Assembly: GCF_001905345.1 (NCBI RefSeq)
Contig: NZ_LFBV01000004.1
Coordinates: forward strand, 672,407 to 736,406
Length of the DNA: 64,000 nt
From: Streptomyces uncialis
GTDB lineage: Bacteria > Actinomycetota > Actinomycetes > Streptomycetales > Streptomycetaceae
Direction: 5' to 3'
Shown: positions 47,525-56,700 of the stretch, one piece after another
How positions within the stretch are numbered: the stretch's first letter is position 1
Layout: every line of letters begins with the position of its first letter
Position numbers and translations under genes: made by a program
The notes under the pieces: generated by a model
Told to the model about the DNA's origin: nothing
Database searches by the model: none
The model's input: the letters and a program-made list of their open reading frames with translations, nothing else

Positions 47525-48754
47525 ATGGGCCCCAAGGGACAGCCCGACCCGGCCGGCCGTGGCAGCGCCGCCGCGACCCCCGAGCAGCGCACCGAGCACC
47601 TCGCCCCACCCCTCGGGATCGGCATGGTCGGCTACGCCTTCATGGGCGCCGCCCATTCCCAGGGCTGGCGCACCGCGGGCCGGGTCTTCGACCTGCCCCG
47701 GCGGCCCGTCCTGTCGGCGGTCTGCGGCCGCGACCCGGCAGCGGTCCGGGTCGCGGCCGACCGGCTCGGCTGGGCCGCCGCCGAGACCGACTGGCGGGCG
47801 CTGATCGCCCGCGACGACGTCGACGTGGTCGACATCTGCACCCCGGGCGACAGCCATGCGGAGATCGCGATCGCCGCGCTGGAGGCGGGCAAGCACGTCC
47901 TGTGCGAGAAGCCGCTCGCCAACACCGTGGAGGAGGCCGAGGCGATGGCCGCCGCCGCCGAGGCGGCCCGCGCCCGGGGACAGGTCGCCATGGTCGGCTT
48001 CAACTACCGCCGCGTCCCGGCCACCGCGCTGGCCCGCCGGATGGTCGCGGAGGGCCGGATCGGCACCCTGCGGCACGTCCGGGTCGCCTATCTCCAGGAC
48101 TGGCTCGTCGACCCCGACGCCCCGCTGACCTGGCGGCTGCGCAAGGAGTCCGCCGGATCGGGTGCCCTCGGCGATCTGGGCGCCCACATCATCGACCTCG
48201 CGCAGTACCTCACGGGCGAACGGATCAGCGGGGTCTCGGCGCTCACCGAGACCTTCGTCCGGGAACGGCCGCTGGCCGGCGGGCCGTCCGGCGGCGCGGC
48301 ACGCGGCCAGGTCACCGTGGACGACGCGGCCCTGTTCACCGCGCGGCTGCCGTCCGGGGCGCTGGCCTCCTTCGAGGCGACCCGGTTCGCCTCCGGCCGC
48401 AAGAACGCGCTGCGCATCGAGCTCAACGGTGAACTCGGCTCGCTCGCCTTCGACCTGGAACGCCTCAACGAACTCTCCTTCCACGACCACACCGAACCGG
48501 GCGTGAGCGCGGGCTTCCGCCGCATCCTCGTCACCGAGCCCGACCATCCGTACCTGGACGCGTGGTGGCCGCCGGGCCACGGTCTCGGCTACGAGCACAC
48601 CTTCGTGCACCAGGCCCGCGACCTCGTGCACGCCATCGCGTCCGGGACCGGCCCCGATCCCTCCTTCGCCGACGGACTCCAGGTGCAGCGGGTGCTGGCC
48701 GCCGTCGAGGAGAGCGCCGCGAAGAACTCCGTCTACACCACCGTCCCGGCCTAG
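47525..48754 (+). CDS. Gfo/Idh/MocA-family sugar or cyclitol dehydrogenase
   Basis: A 409-residue NAD(P)-dependent oxidoreductase. The Rossmann part has GIGMVGYAFMGAAHSQGW (in place of GxGxxG), DVVDICTPGDSHAEIAIAAL, and the hallmark EKPLANTVEEAEAM with its catalytic Lys. The C-terminal sheet domain includes DLGAHIIDLAQYLTGE with the catalytic Asp/His pair. Family members oxidise inositols or sugars, often at C3 of glycosides. GAAGGAGGA precedes the ATG. It lies in the transporter operon, so it most likely acts on the imported compound. The first 30 residues are disordered. Confidence 0.92.
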   Translation: MGPKGQPDPAGRGSAAATPEQRTEHLAPPLGIGMVGYAFMGAAHSQGWRTAGRVFDLPRRPVLSAVCGRDPAAVRVAADRLGWAAAETDWRALIARDDVDVVDICTPGDSHAEIAIAALEAGKHVLCEKPLANTVEEAEAMAAAAEAARARGQVAMVGFNYRRVPATALARRMVAEGRIGTLRHVRVAYLQDWLVDPDAPLTWRLRKESAGSGALGDLGAHIIDLAQYLTGERISGVSALTETFVRERPLAGGPSGGAARGQVTVDDAALFTARLPSGALASFEATRFASGRKNALRIELNGELGSLAFDLERLNELSFHDHTEPGVSAGFRRILVTEPDHPYLDAWWPPGHGLGYEHTFVHQARDLVHAIASGTGPDPSFADGLQVQRVLAAVEESAAKNSVYTTVPA

Positions 48755-48769
48755 GAGGTCCGTTTCCCC

Positions 48770-49774
48770 ATGCCCCGCCCCTTCACCCTCTTCACCGGCC
48801 AGTGGGCGGACCTCCCGCTGGAGGACGTCTGCCGGCTCGCCCGTGACTTCGGCTACGACGGACTGGAACTCGCCTGCTGGGGCGACCACTTCGAGGTCGA
48901 CAAGGCGCTCGCCGACCCGTCGTACGTGTCCTCCCGCCGGGAACTGCTCGACCGGTACGGGCTCAAGTGCTGGGCCATCTCCAACCATCTGGTCGGCCAG
49001 GCCGTGTGCGACCACATCATCGACGAGCGCCACCAGGGCATCCTGCCCGGCCGGATCTGGGGCGACGGCGACCCCGAGGGCGTCCGGCGGCGGGCCGCCG
49101 CGGAGATCGCGGACACGGCACGGGCCGCCGCCGCGTTCGGCGTCGACACGGTCATCGGGTTCACCGGGTCCGCCATCTGGCACCTGGTCGCGATGTTCCC
49201 GCCCGTCCCCGAGCGGATGATCGAGCGCGGGTACGAGGACTTCGCCGAGCGCTGGAACCCGGTCCTCGACGTGTTCGACGCGCAGGGGGTCCGGTTCGCG
49301 CACGAGGTGCATCCCGGGGAGATCGCCTACGACTACTGGACCACCCGGCGCGCCCTGGAGGCGGTCGGCCACCGGCCGGCCTTCGGGCTGAACTTCGACC
49401 CCAGCCACTTCGTGTGGCAGGACCTCGACCCGGTCGGCTTCCTGTGGGACTTCAAGGACCGGATCTACCACGTCGACTGCAAGGAGGCGCGGCGGCGGCT
49501 GGACGGCCGCAACGGGCGCCTCGGGTCGCATCTGCCCTGGGGCGATCCCCGCAGGGGGTGGGACTTCGTCTCCGCCGGGCACGGGGACGTGCCCTGGGAG
49601 GACGTGTTCCGGATGCTGCGGTCCGTGGGGTACGAGGGACCCGTGTCGGTCGAGTGGGAGGACGCGGGGATGGACCGCCTCCAGGGGGCGCCGGAGGCCC
49701 TGGCCCACCTCCGCCGCTACGACTTCGACCCCCCGTCCGCCTCGTTCGACGCGGCGTTCGGCTCCGCCGGGTAA
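48770..49774 (+). CDS. Sugar phosphate isomerase/epimerase (xylose-isomerase-like TIM barrel)
   Basis: A 334-residue AP-endonuclease-2-type TIM barrel. Probable metal ligands are Glu in FAHEVHPGEIAYDY, Asp in LNFDPSHFVWQ, His in YHVDCKE and Glu in VSVEWED. Members isomerise or eliminate keto-sugars and inosose-type compounds, commonly next to Gfo/Idh dehydrogenases as here. The gene begins 15 bp after the dehydrogenase, with a perfect AGGAGGT ribosome site. It is the last gene of the transporter operon before a repeat-filled gap. Confidence 0.92.
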   Translation: MPRPFTLFTGQWADLPLEDVCRLARDFGYDGLELACWGDHFEVDKALADPSYVSSRRELLDRYGLKCWAISNHLVGQAVCDHIIDERHQGILPGRIWGDGDPEGVRRRAAAEIADTARAAAAFGVDTVIGFTGSAIWHLVAMFPPVPERMIERGYEDFAERWNPVLDVFDAQGVRFAHEVHPGEIAYDYWTTRRALEAVGHRPAFGLNFDPSHFVWQDLDPVGFLWDFKDRIYHVDCKEARRRLDGRNGRLGSHLPWGDPRRGWDFVSAGHGDVPWEDVFRMLRSVGYEGPVSVEWEDAGMDRLQGAPEALAHLRRYDFDPPSASFDAAFGSAG

Positions 49775-50372
49775 TCGGTCCGGGTTCCCGGTGCCCGTAC
49801 GGCCTCGGCGCCCCTGGGTCCGTGCCGCTGGGCGTACGTGTTCCGGCACAGGTCGTTCGTGGGTGCGCAGTTCCCCGCGCCCCTGGGGCTGCCTCCTGCG
49901 GTGGCCGATCGACCGCAGGCCCGCCGGTGCGGTTCCCGCGCACCTGACGGACCGGCAGAGGTGGCGCCCCCAAAGGGGCGCGGGGAACTGCGCACCCCCG
50001 TCCGTACCGCACGGGAACAAGTACGCCCAGCAGCACAGACCCAGGGGCGCGAGGAACCGCGCACCCACGAACGACCCGCACAGGAACGAGCGCGCTCAGC
50101 GGCACAGACGCCCCGGAGGCGAGCCCGCAGCCGCAGAACGGGACCGACCCCGCAGGGGGTTACCGCCGAGGCCCCGCCAGGACCCCCCTTTGTCCTGACA
50201 CGGGAAAAAGTTCAACTTATCTGTCGCACAAGGGCTATCCGCCCCGGATAAAGGAGGCTACGGTCCCTGAGGTGTAAGGGACACCTACGAACCGGAGTGA
50301 CGGCGCACCCCGGGTCCCGCACCGCACAGCCGAACGGCAACCCTCTTCCCCGGACCCTCCCGGAGGGATTTC
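49775..50372. repeat. 598-bp gap with inverted copies of the roughly 70-bp repeat and a promoter region
   Basis: One forward copy (core about 49865-49886) faces two reverse copies (cores starting about 49974 and 50042), so their transcripts could fold on each other. To the right, 50130-50372 holds the promoter region of the secreted GSDH/ThuA gene, including the operator-like motif at 50189 and a short inverted repeat GGTGT/ACACC at about 50271-50285. No gene is supported in this gap. Confidence 0.8.
50189..50218. promoter_or_regulatory. Candidate ROK operator upstream of the GSDH/ThuA gene
   Basis: TTTGTCCTGA, two bases, then CGGGAAAAAGT matches the motif upstream of the ROK gene at 21 of 23 positions. 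It runs on into AAGTT-C-AACTT, a perfect palindrome at 50208-50218. The sharing of such a long motif between two promoters of one sugar locus suggests one regulator. Confidence 0.6.
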
Positions 50373-53300
50373 GTGCACACGAAACGTCACACCCCGAGAA
50401 GAACGCTCACCCTCCTCATCACCTCACTGTTCGCCGGCGCCTCCCTCGCCCTCGCCGCCCCGCCGGCCGGTGCCGACACCCCGCGGGCCCCCGCCGCGGC
50501 GGAGGAGTTCCAGCAGATCACCCTCGCGAAGGGCGCCCCCGAGGTCGGGGAGCCCATGTCGCTCGCCGTCCTCCCCGAGGGCGGCGTCCTGCACACCTCC
50601 CGCGACGGCACGCTCCGCCTCACCGACGCCGACGGCAACACCCGCGTCTCGGGCAAGCTGCCCGTCTACACCCACGACGAGGAGGGCCTCCAGGGCGTCG
50701 GGGTCGACCCCGGCTTCAAGGACAACCGCTTCGTCTATCTGTACTACGCCCCGCCGATGGACACCCCGGCGGGCGACGCCCCGGAGACCGGCACCGCCGC
50801 CGACTTCGCGCGCTTCGACGGGGTCAACCGGCTCTCCCGGTTCGTCCTGAAGGCCGACGGCACCCTCGACACGGCCAGCGAGAAGAACGTCCTTGAGGTC
50901 AAGGCCACCCGCGGCACCTGCTGCCATGTGGGCGGCGACATCGACTTCGACAAGGACGGCAATCTCTATCTGTCGACCGGCGACGACACCAACCCCTTCG
51001 CCTCCGACGGCTACACCCCGATCGACGAGCGCGTGAACCGCAACCCGGCCTTCGACGCGCAGCGCAGCAGCGGCAACACCAACGACCTGCGCGGCAAGAT
51101 CCTGCGGATCAAGGTCCAGCCGGACGGCTCGTACACCGTCCCGGACGGCAACCTCTTCGCCCCCGGGACGGACAGGACCCGTCCCGAGATCTACGCGATG
51201 GGCTTCCGCAACCCGTTCCGGATCAGCGTCGACAAGCCCACCGGCGTCGTCTACGTCGGTGAGTACGGCCCGGACGCCGGAGCCGCCAGCGCCACCCGCG
51301 GCCCGTCCGGCAAGGTCGAGTTCGCACGTGTCACCAAGGCGGGCAACTTCGGCTGGCCCTACTGCGTCGGCAAGAACGAGCCGTACGTGGATTACGACTT
51401 CGCCACCAAGGAGTCCGGGGCCGCGTTCGACTGCGGGGCGCTGAAGAACAACTCCCCGAACAACACCGGTCTGGTGGACCTGCCACCCGCCGAGCAGGCG
51501 TGGCTGCCCTACGACGGCGGCTCCGTCCCCGAGCTGGGCTCCGGCTCCGAGTCCCCGATGGCGGGACCCGTCTACCGGCACGACCCGGACCTGGACTCGC
51601 CGGTCAAGTTCCCCGAGGCGTACGACGGCGACTTCTTCGCCGGAGAGTTCGGCCGCCGCTGGATCAAGCGGATCGAACAGGGCGGGGACGGCGCGGTCCA
51701 GTCGATCAACCCGTTCCCGTGGACCGGCACCCAGGTCATGGACATGAGCTTCGGCCCCGACGGCGCGCTCTACGTCCTCGACTACGGCACCGCCTGGTTC
51801 GGCGGCAACGAGCACTCGGCGCTGTACCGCATCGAGAACGCCACCGGAGGCCGCTCCCCGAGCGTGGAGGCCAAGTCCACCAAGACCTCGGGGCAGTCCC
51901 CGCTCAGGGTCCGCCTCGACGCCACCGCGAGCGACCCCGACGGTGACCCGCTGACCTACGCCTGGGACTTCGGTGACGGGAAGACCGGCACCGGCGCCTC
52001 ACCCTCGTACACGTACCGCAAGGACGGCACCTACACGGCGACCGTCACCGTCACCGACCCGACCGGCCGCAAGGCCCGCGCCAGTGTCCGGATCGTCGTC
52101 GGCAACACCGCGCCGACCGTCACCTTGGAGAGCCCGCCGAACGGCAAGCTGTTCAGCTTCGGTGACACGATCCCGTTCAAGGTGAAGGTCACGGACCCCG
52201 AGGACGGGGCGATCGACTGCTCCAAGGTCACCGTCCGCTACATCCTCGGCCATGACAGCCACGGCCACCCGATCACCTCGGCCACCGGCTGCGAGGGCAC
52301 CATCACCGCCCCCGCCGACACCGAGCACGACCCCAACGCCAATATCTTCGGGGTCCTCGACGCCGAGTACACCGACAACGGCGGCGGTGGCCAGGAGAAG
52401 CTCACCAGCCACGACCAGGTCCAGCTCCAGCCCCGCCACCGGCAGGCCGAGCACTTCGGCGCCCAGCAGGGCATCCGCGTCTACGACAAGCCGGCGGCCA
52501 ACGGCGGCAAGACCGTCGGGGACATCACCGACGGCGACTGGATCTCCTTCACCCCGTACAACCTGACCGGCGCGAAGAAGCTCACCGCCCGGATATCCTC
52601 CGGCGGCGCGGGCGGCTCCCTGGAGGTCCGCAGCGGTGGCCCGAAGGGCGCCCTGCACGGCTCCGCGCCGATCCCGGTGACCGGGAGCTGGGAGACGTTC
52701 CAGGACGTCGACGTCCCGCTGCGGGCCCTGCCGAAGAAGACCACCAGCCTGTACCTGGTCTTCAAGGGCGGCTCCGGAGCGCTCTACGACCTGGACGACT
52801 TCGACATCTCCAGCGACCCCAAGGACCGTGACGCCAGGCGGGTCCTCGTCTTCTCCAAGACCGCCGGATTCCGCCACGACGCCATCCCGACCGGCGTCCA
52901 GACCCTCAAGGATCTCGGCAAGGACAACAAGATCACCGTCGACTCCACGGAGGCGGCGGGCCAGTTCACCACCGCCAACCTCGCCCGGTACGACGCCGTG
53001 GTCTTCATGTCCACCACCGGTGACGTGCTGAACGCGGCCCAGCAGCAGGCGTTCCAGAACTACATGGCCAACGGCGGCGGCTTCATGGGCGTCCACGCGG
53101 CGGCCGACACCGAGTACGACTGGCCCTACTACGGCAAGCTCGTCGGCGCGTACTTCGAGTCCCACCCGGCGACCCAGCAGGCCACCGTCCGGGTCACCGA
53201 CCACGACCACCCCGCCACCAAGTCCGTCCCGGACGTCTGGGAGCGCACGGACGAGTGGTACAACTACCGCTCCAACCCGCGGGACAACGTCCGCGTCCTC

Positions 53301-54065
53301 GCCACCCTGGACGAGACCACCTACCAGGGCGGCACCATGAAGGGCGACCACCCGATCGCCTGGTGCCAGGCGTACGAGGGCGGCCGGTCCTTCTACACCG
53401 GTCTCGGCCACACCAAGGAGTCGTACGCCGAGGAAGCCTTCCGCAGCCATCTGCTGGGCGGCCTCCAGTACGCCAGCGGCCAGGTCAAGGGCGACTGCAA
53501 GCCCGAACAGGGCGCCCGCGACCTCTTCAACGGCCACACCACGGACGGCTGGAAGCAGGCCGGTCCCGGACGCTTCACCGTCAAGGACGGCGTCCTCAAC
53601 AGCGAGGGCGGCATGGGGCTCCTGTGGTACCAGGCCAAGGAGCTGAAGTCCTACTCCCTGACGCTCGACTGGAAGATGACCGGTGACGACAACTCCGGTA
53701 TCTTCGTGGGCTTCCCCGCCTCCGACGACCCCTGGTCCGCCGTGAACAAGGGCTACGAGATCCAGATCGACGCCACCGACCGGGCCGACCGCACCACCGG
53801 CTCCGTCTACTCCTTCAAATCGGCGAACATCAACGCACGTGACCGTGCGCTGCGCCCGCCGGGGCAGTGGAACAGCTACGAGATCCGTGTGCAGGGCGAA
53901 CGCCTCCAGGTCTTCCTCAACGGAGTCAAGGTCAACGACTTCACCAACAAGGACCCGCGGCGCAGCCTCACCGACGGACACATCGGGCTCCAGAACCACG
54001 GACCCGCCGACAAGGTGGCGTTCCGCGACATCCAGCTGAAGGAACTGCCCGTACCGGGCGCCTAG
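50373..54065 (+). CDS. Secreted multidomain sugar protein: GSDH - PKD - CBM6 - ThuA - DUF1080
   Basis: A 1230-residue exported protein. The signal peptide is 1-34 (TLLITSLFAGASLALAAPPA). Then come a glucose/sorbosone dehydrogenase beta-propeller of PQQ type (about 45-490; GLQGVGVDPGF, GGDIDFDKDGNLYLSTGDD, FRNPFRI), a PKD domain (about 500-585; DPLTYAWDFGDG), a CBM6-like domain (about 690-810; ITDGDWISFTPYNL), a ThuA-like amidotransferase-fold domain (about 820-1040; FSKTAGFRHDAI, GGGFMGVHAAADTEYDWPYY) and a DUF1080 3-keto-disaccharide-hydrolase domain (about 1045-1228; LFNGHTTDGWKQAGPG, GIFVGFPASDD). The parts suggest oxidation of a glycoside to a 3-keto form and its cleavage outside the cell. 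GTG 50373 follows GGAGGG. Confidence 0.9.
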   Translation: MHTKRHTPRRTLTLLITSLFAGASLALAAPPAGADTPRAPAAAEEFQQITLAKGAPEVGEPMSLAVLPEGGVLHTSRDGTLRLTDADGNTRVSGKLPVYTHDEEGLQGVGVDPGFKDNRFVYLYYAPPMDTPAGDAPETGTAADFARFDGVNRLSRFVLKADGTLDTASEKNVLEVKATRGTCCHVGGDIDFDKDGNLYLSTGDDTNPFASDGYTPIDERVNRNPAFDAQRSSGNTNDLRGKILRIKVQPDGSYTVPDGNLFAPGTDRTRPEIYAMGFRNPFRISVDKPTGVVYVGEYGPDAGAASATRGPSGKVEFARVTKAGNFGWPYCVGKNEPYVDYDFATKESGAAFDCGALKNNSPNNTGLVDLPPAEQAWLPYDGGSVPELGSGSESPMAGPVYRHDPDLDSPVKFPEAYDGDFFAGEFGRRWIKRIEQGGDGAVQSINPFPWTGTQVMDMSFGPDGALYVLDYGTAWFGGNEHSALYRIENATGGRSPSVEAKSTKTSGQSPLRVRLDATASDPDGDPLTYAWDFGDGKTGTGASPSYTYRKDGTYTATVTVTDPTGRKARASVRIVVGNTAPTVTLESPPNGKLFSFGDTIPFKVKVTDPEDGAIDCSKVTVRYILGHDSHGHPITSATGCEGTITAPADTEHDPNANIFGVLDAEYTDNGGGGQEKLTSHDQVQLQPRHRQAEHFGAQQGIRVYDKPAANGGKTVGDITDGDWISFTPYNLTGAKKLTARISSGGAGGSLEVRSGGPKGALHGSAPIPVTGSWETFQDVDVPLRALPKKTTSLYLVFKGGSGALYDLDDFDISSDPKDRDARRVLVFSKTAGFRHDAIPTGVQTLKDLGKDNKITVDSTEAAGQFTTANLARYDAVVFMSTTGDVLNAAQQQAFQNYMANGGGFMGVHAAADTEYDWPYYGKLVGAYFESHPATQQATVRVTDHDHPATKSVPDVWERTDEWYNYRSNPRDNVRVLATLDETTYQGGTMKGDHPIAWCQAYEGGRSFYTGLGHTKESYAEEAFRSHLLGGLQYASGQVKGDCKPEQGARDLFNGHTTDGWKQAGPGRFTVKDGVLNSEGGMGLLWYQAKELKSYSLTLDWKMTGDDNSGIFVGFPASDDPWSAVNKGYEIQIDATDRADRTTGSVYSFKSANINARDRALRPPGQWNSYEIRVQGERLQVFLNGVKVNDFTNKDPRRSLTDGHIGLQNHGPADKVAFRDIQLKELPVPGA

Positions 54066-54071
54066 AACGGC

Positions 54072-54103
54072 GGCGGGCGGAGGACGCCGGACCTCCGCCC
54101 GCC
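54072..54103 (+). terminator. Strong terminator after the GSDH/ThuA gene
   Basis: A perfect 12-bp stem (GGCGGGCGGAGG with CCTCCGCCCGCC) with an 8-nt loop lies 6 bp after the stop codon. Confidence 0.88.
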
Positions 54104-54192
54104 GTCCCGGACCGACCATCCGGCACCGCTCCGCACCGCTCCGGGCCCTCCCGGAGGGATGCCCGCCCGCTACCCCCTGCGTCGCCGGGGGC

Positions 54193-54247
54193 GGGCCGCC
54201 CTTCGGCCCGGAGCCGTCGTCCCTCCCGCCTCCCCGGGGCGGGAGGG
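54193..54247. other. Two further hairpins in the 305-bp gap before the ebo operon
   Basis: GGGCCG/CGGCCC at 54193-54109+100 (54193-54198 with 54104+100, that is 54204-54209) and a 10-bp perfect stem CCCTCCCGCC/GGCGGGAGGG at 54221-54230 and 54238-54247. Together with the terminator at 54072 they isolate the ebo operon from upstream transcription. The rest of the gap (54248-54360) is a C-rich pyrimidine tract that should contain the operon's promoter, but no boxes are clear. Confidence 0.6.
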
Positions 54248-54370
54248 ACCCGCTCCCCCCACCCACGACCCGCCACCCACGCCCCCCACCTCACGTCCCC
54301 CCCTCACGTCCCGCCACCTCACGACTCGTTCCCTCGCGCTCCCGGTTCGCGCACGACAAGGAGGCTGCCC

Positions 54371-55624
54371 ATGTCCGCCGAACCCACCACTCCGTCCACG
54401 ACCACTCCGTCCGGCACCGCCCGGTCCACGCCCACCGGTTCCACGTCCACCCGGCCCGGCACCGCCCGCGCCACGTCCGCCCGCTCCACGTCCGCCCCGG
54501 GCGGTGTGCCCGCCGCGGCTCCCGCCCGTACCGGCGTCTGGCTGATCGGCGCAAGGGGCTCCGTCGCCACCACCGCCGTCGCGGGCTGCGCGGCCGTCGC
54601 CGCCGGACTGCGCCCCGCCACCGGGATGGTCACCGAGACCGACGCGTTCACCGAGGCCGCGCTTCCCCCGCTGGGCACCCTCGTCTTCGGCGGGCACGAC
54701 ACCCTCGACTGCCCCCTCCCCAAACGCGCCGAGGCCCTCGCCGACCAGGGCGTCCTCCCGCACGGCCTCGCCGACGCGGTCCGCGCCGAACTGGAGGCCG
54801 CCGACCGCGAGATCCGCCCCGGTGGCCCGCTGCCCGGTGACACCCGCGACGAGGAGGAACTGATCGAGGCGTTCGCCGCCGACATCCGTGCCTTCGTCCG
54901 CGCGAACGGCCTGGCACGCGCCGTCGTCGTCAACGTCGCCTCCACGGAGGCCGGCCCCGGCGACGGCACCCTGCCGCCCAGCTCCCTGTACGCGGCGGCG
55001 GCCCTGCGCGCCGACTGCCCGTACGTCAACTTCACCCCGTCCACCGGGCTGCACCACCCGGCGCTCGCCGCCGAGGCCGAGGCCGGCGGACTGCCGTACG
55101 CGGGCCGCGACGGCAAGACCGGGCAGACCCTGCTGCGGTCCGTCCTCGGGCCGATGTTCGCCCAGCGCGCGCTCACGGTGCGGGCCTGGTCCGGGACGAA
55201 TCTCCTCGGCGGCGGGGACGGCGCCGCCCTGGCCGACCCGCGCGCCGCCGCCGCGAAGAACGCGGGCAAGGAACGCGTCCTCGCCGACACCCTCGGGACG
55301 GTCCCCGAAGGCGGTACGCACATCGACGACGTCCCCGCGCTCGGCGACTGGAAGACGGCCTGGGACCACATCGCCTTCGACGGCTTCCTCGGTTCCCGGA
55401 TGACCCTCCAGACCACCTGGCAGGGCTGCGACTCGGCCCTCGCCGCCCCCTTGGTCCTCGACCTGGCCCGGCTGCTGGCCCGCGCCCACGAGACCGGTCT
55501 CGCCGGACCCCGGCCGGAACTCGCCTTCTACTTCAAGGACCCGGACCCGGGCGCCCCGGCCGCGCTCGGTGAGCAGTACGCGCAACTGCTCTCGTTCGGC
55601 AGGCTCCTGGCGGGTGAACGATGA
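54371..55624 (+). CDS. Inositol-3-phosphate-synthase-family enzyme (first gene of ebo-type operon)
   Basis: A 417-residue protein. After a 50-residue Ser/Thr/Pro tail it shows the MIPS family: Rossmann loop VWLIGARGSVATT, VVNVASTEAG, YVNFTPSTGLHH, the DGKTGQTLL loop, GTNLLGGGDGAALADPRAA (compare NxxGNxDGxxLxxP) and the C-terminal TWQGCDSALAAPLVLDLARL. MIPS enzymes cyclise glucose 6-phosphate with transient NAD oxidation. Whether this one makes inositol phosphate or another carbocycle is open. AAGGAGG lies before the ATG. Its stop overlaps the prenyltransferase start (ATGA). It occupies the place that a dehydroquinate-synthase-like EboD holds in other ebo clusters. Confidence 0.85.
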   Translation: MSAEPTTPSTTTPSGTARSTPTGSTSTRPGTARATSARSTSAPGGVPAAAPARTGVWLIGARGSVATTAVAGCAAVAAGLRPATGMVTETDAFTEAALPPLGTLVFGGHDTLDCPLPKRAEALADQGVLPHGLADAVRAELEAADREIRPGGPLPGDTRDEEELIEAFAADIRAFVRANGLARAVVVNVASTEAGPGDGTLPPSSLYAAAALRADCPYVNFTPSTGLHHPALAAEAEAGGLPYAGRDGKTGQTLLRSVLGPMFAQRALTVRAWSGTNLLGGGDGAALADPRAAAAKNAGKERVLADTLGTVPEGGTHIDDVPALGDWKTAWDHIAFDGFLGSRMTLQTTWQGCDSALAAPLVLDLARLLARAHETGLAGPRPELAFYFKDPDPGAPAALGEQYAQLLSFGRLLAGER

Positions 55625-56700
55625 ACGACCCCCGCGACACGGCACCCGGACCCGCTCCGGCTGTAGCCGGTCCGTCGGTACCTGGTAGGTCGGTACCTGG
55701 TGCGTCCGCGCCCGGTACGTCCGCGCCCGGTACGTCCACGGTCCAGGTGCCGGCGGCCCCCGCCCCCCAACGCCCCGCGATCCGCGCCGGAACGCGCGCC
55801 GACTGGGCCGAACTCCTGCGCCTGCCCGCCCTGTTCACCGTCCCCGGTGACGCCCTCGCCGGAGCCTCGACCGTCGCCTCCCGCCCCGGACGCCGTACCC
55901 TGCTGGCCATCGGCGCCTCCCTGTGTCTGTACCAGGCGGGCATGGCGCTCAACGACTGGGCCGACCGGGAGGTCGACGCGGTCGAACGCCCGCACCGGCC
56001 GCTGCCGTCCGGGCGGATCGCCCCCGCCGCCGCCCTCACCGGCGCGGCGGCCCTCACCGCCGCCGGGATCGGCTGCGCCGCACTGGCCGGACGCCCCGCG
56101 CTCGCGACCGCCGCCGCGCTGGCGGCCACGGTGTGGGCGTACGACCTCGGGCTCAAGCACACCCCGCTCGGCCCCGTGGCCATGGGGACGGCCCGCGCCC
56201 TGGACCTCGTCCTCGGCGCCACCGCCAACGGCGGCCGGGCCCGGCGGGCGCTGCCCGCCGCCGCGGCACTCGGCACGCACACCCTCGCGGTGACCGCCGT
56301 GTCCCGCCACGAGGCGTACGGCGGCTCCACCGCCGTACCGCTCACCGCCCTCGCGACCACCACCGCGCTGGCCCGGACGCTGCTCGGACCGCGTCCACCC
56401 GCCGGCGCCCACCCGCCCCCGGCAGGCCGACGGGGAGCAGCCCCCCTCGGCCTGCCGGGCACCAGCCTCCAGGGCGCGCTCACCGCCGGATACCTCGCCA
56501 CCGTCGCCGTACCGCTGTGGCACGCGGCACTCAACCCGTCCCCACCGCTCACCCGGCGGGCCGTGGGCGCCGGAATCCGGGCGATGATCCCGTTCCAGGC
56601 CGCGCTCTGCGCCCGCGCCGGAGCGCCCGTCACCGCACTGCTGACCGCCGCCCTCGCCCCCGCCGCCCGGACCTTCGCCCGGCGGGTGAGCATCACATGA
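55621..56700 (+). CDS. eboC: UbiA-family prenyltransferase (EboC-like)
   Basis: A 359-residue membrane prenyltransferase. The first Asp-rich motif NDWADREVD (residues 111-119) matches NDxxDxxxD. The second is reduced, with YDLGLKHTPLGPVAMGTARALD around residue 180. About seven to nine hydrophobic helices follow. It transfers a prenyl group to an acceptor, here probably the product of the adjoining cyclase or TIM barrels. The first 55 residues are a repetitive SVPGASAPGTSAPG head not expected in the family. It overlaps both neighbours by four bases. My recollection is that this Streptomyces group is filed as SCO3242-type prenyltransferases. Confidence 0.87.
   Translation: MNDPRDTAPGPAPAVAGPSVPGRSVPGASAPGTSAPGTSTVQVPAAPAPQRPAIRAGTRADWAELLRLPALFTVPGDALAGASTVASRPGRRTLLAIGASLCLYQAGMALNDWADREVDAVERPHRPLPSGRIAPAAALTGAAALTAAGIGCAALAGRPALATAAALAATVWAYDLGLKHTPLGPVAMGTARALDLVLGATANGGRARRALPAAAALGTHTLAVTAVSRHEAYGGSTAVPLTALATTTALARTLLGPRPPAGAHPPPAGRRGAAPLGLPGTSLQGALTAGYLATVAVPLWHAALNPSPPLTRRAVGAGIRAMIPFQAALCARAGAPVTALLTAALAPAARTFARRVSIT

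Noticed and set aside
44472..47609. 1045-codon minus-strand frame
   Set aside because: It is the shadow of the ABC transporter genes, which have intact motifs on the + strand.
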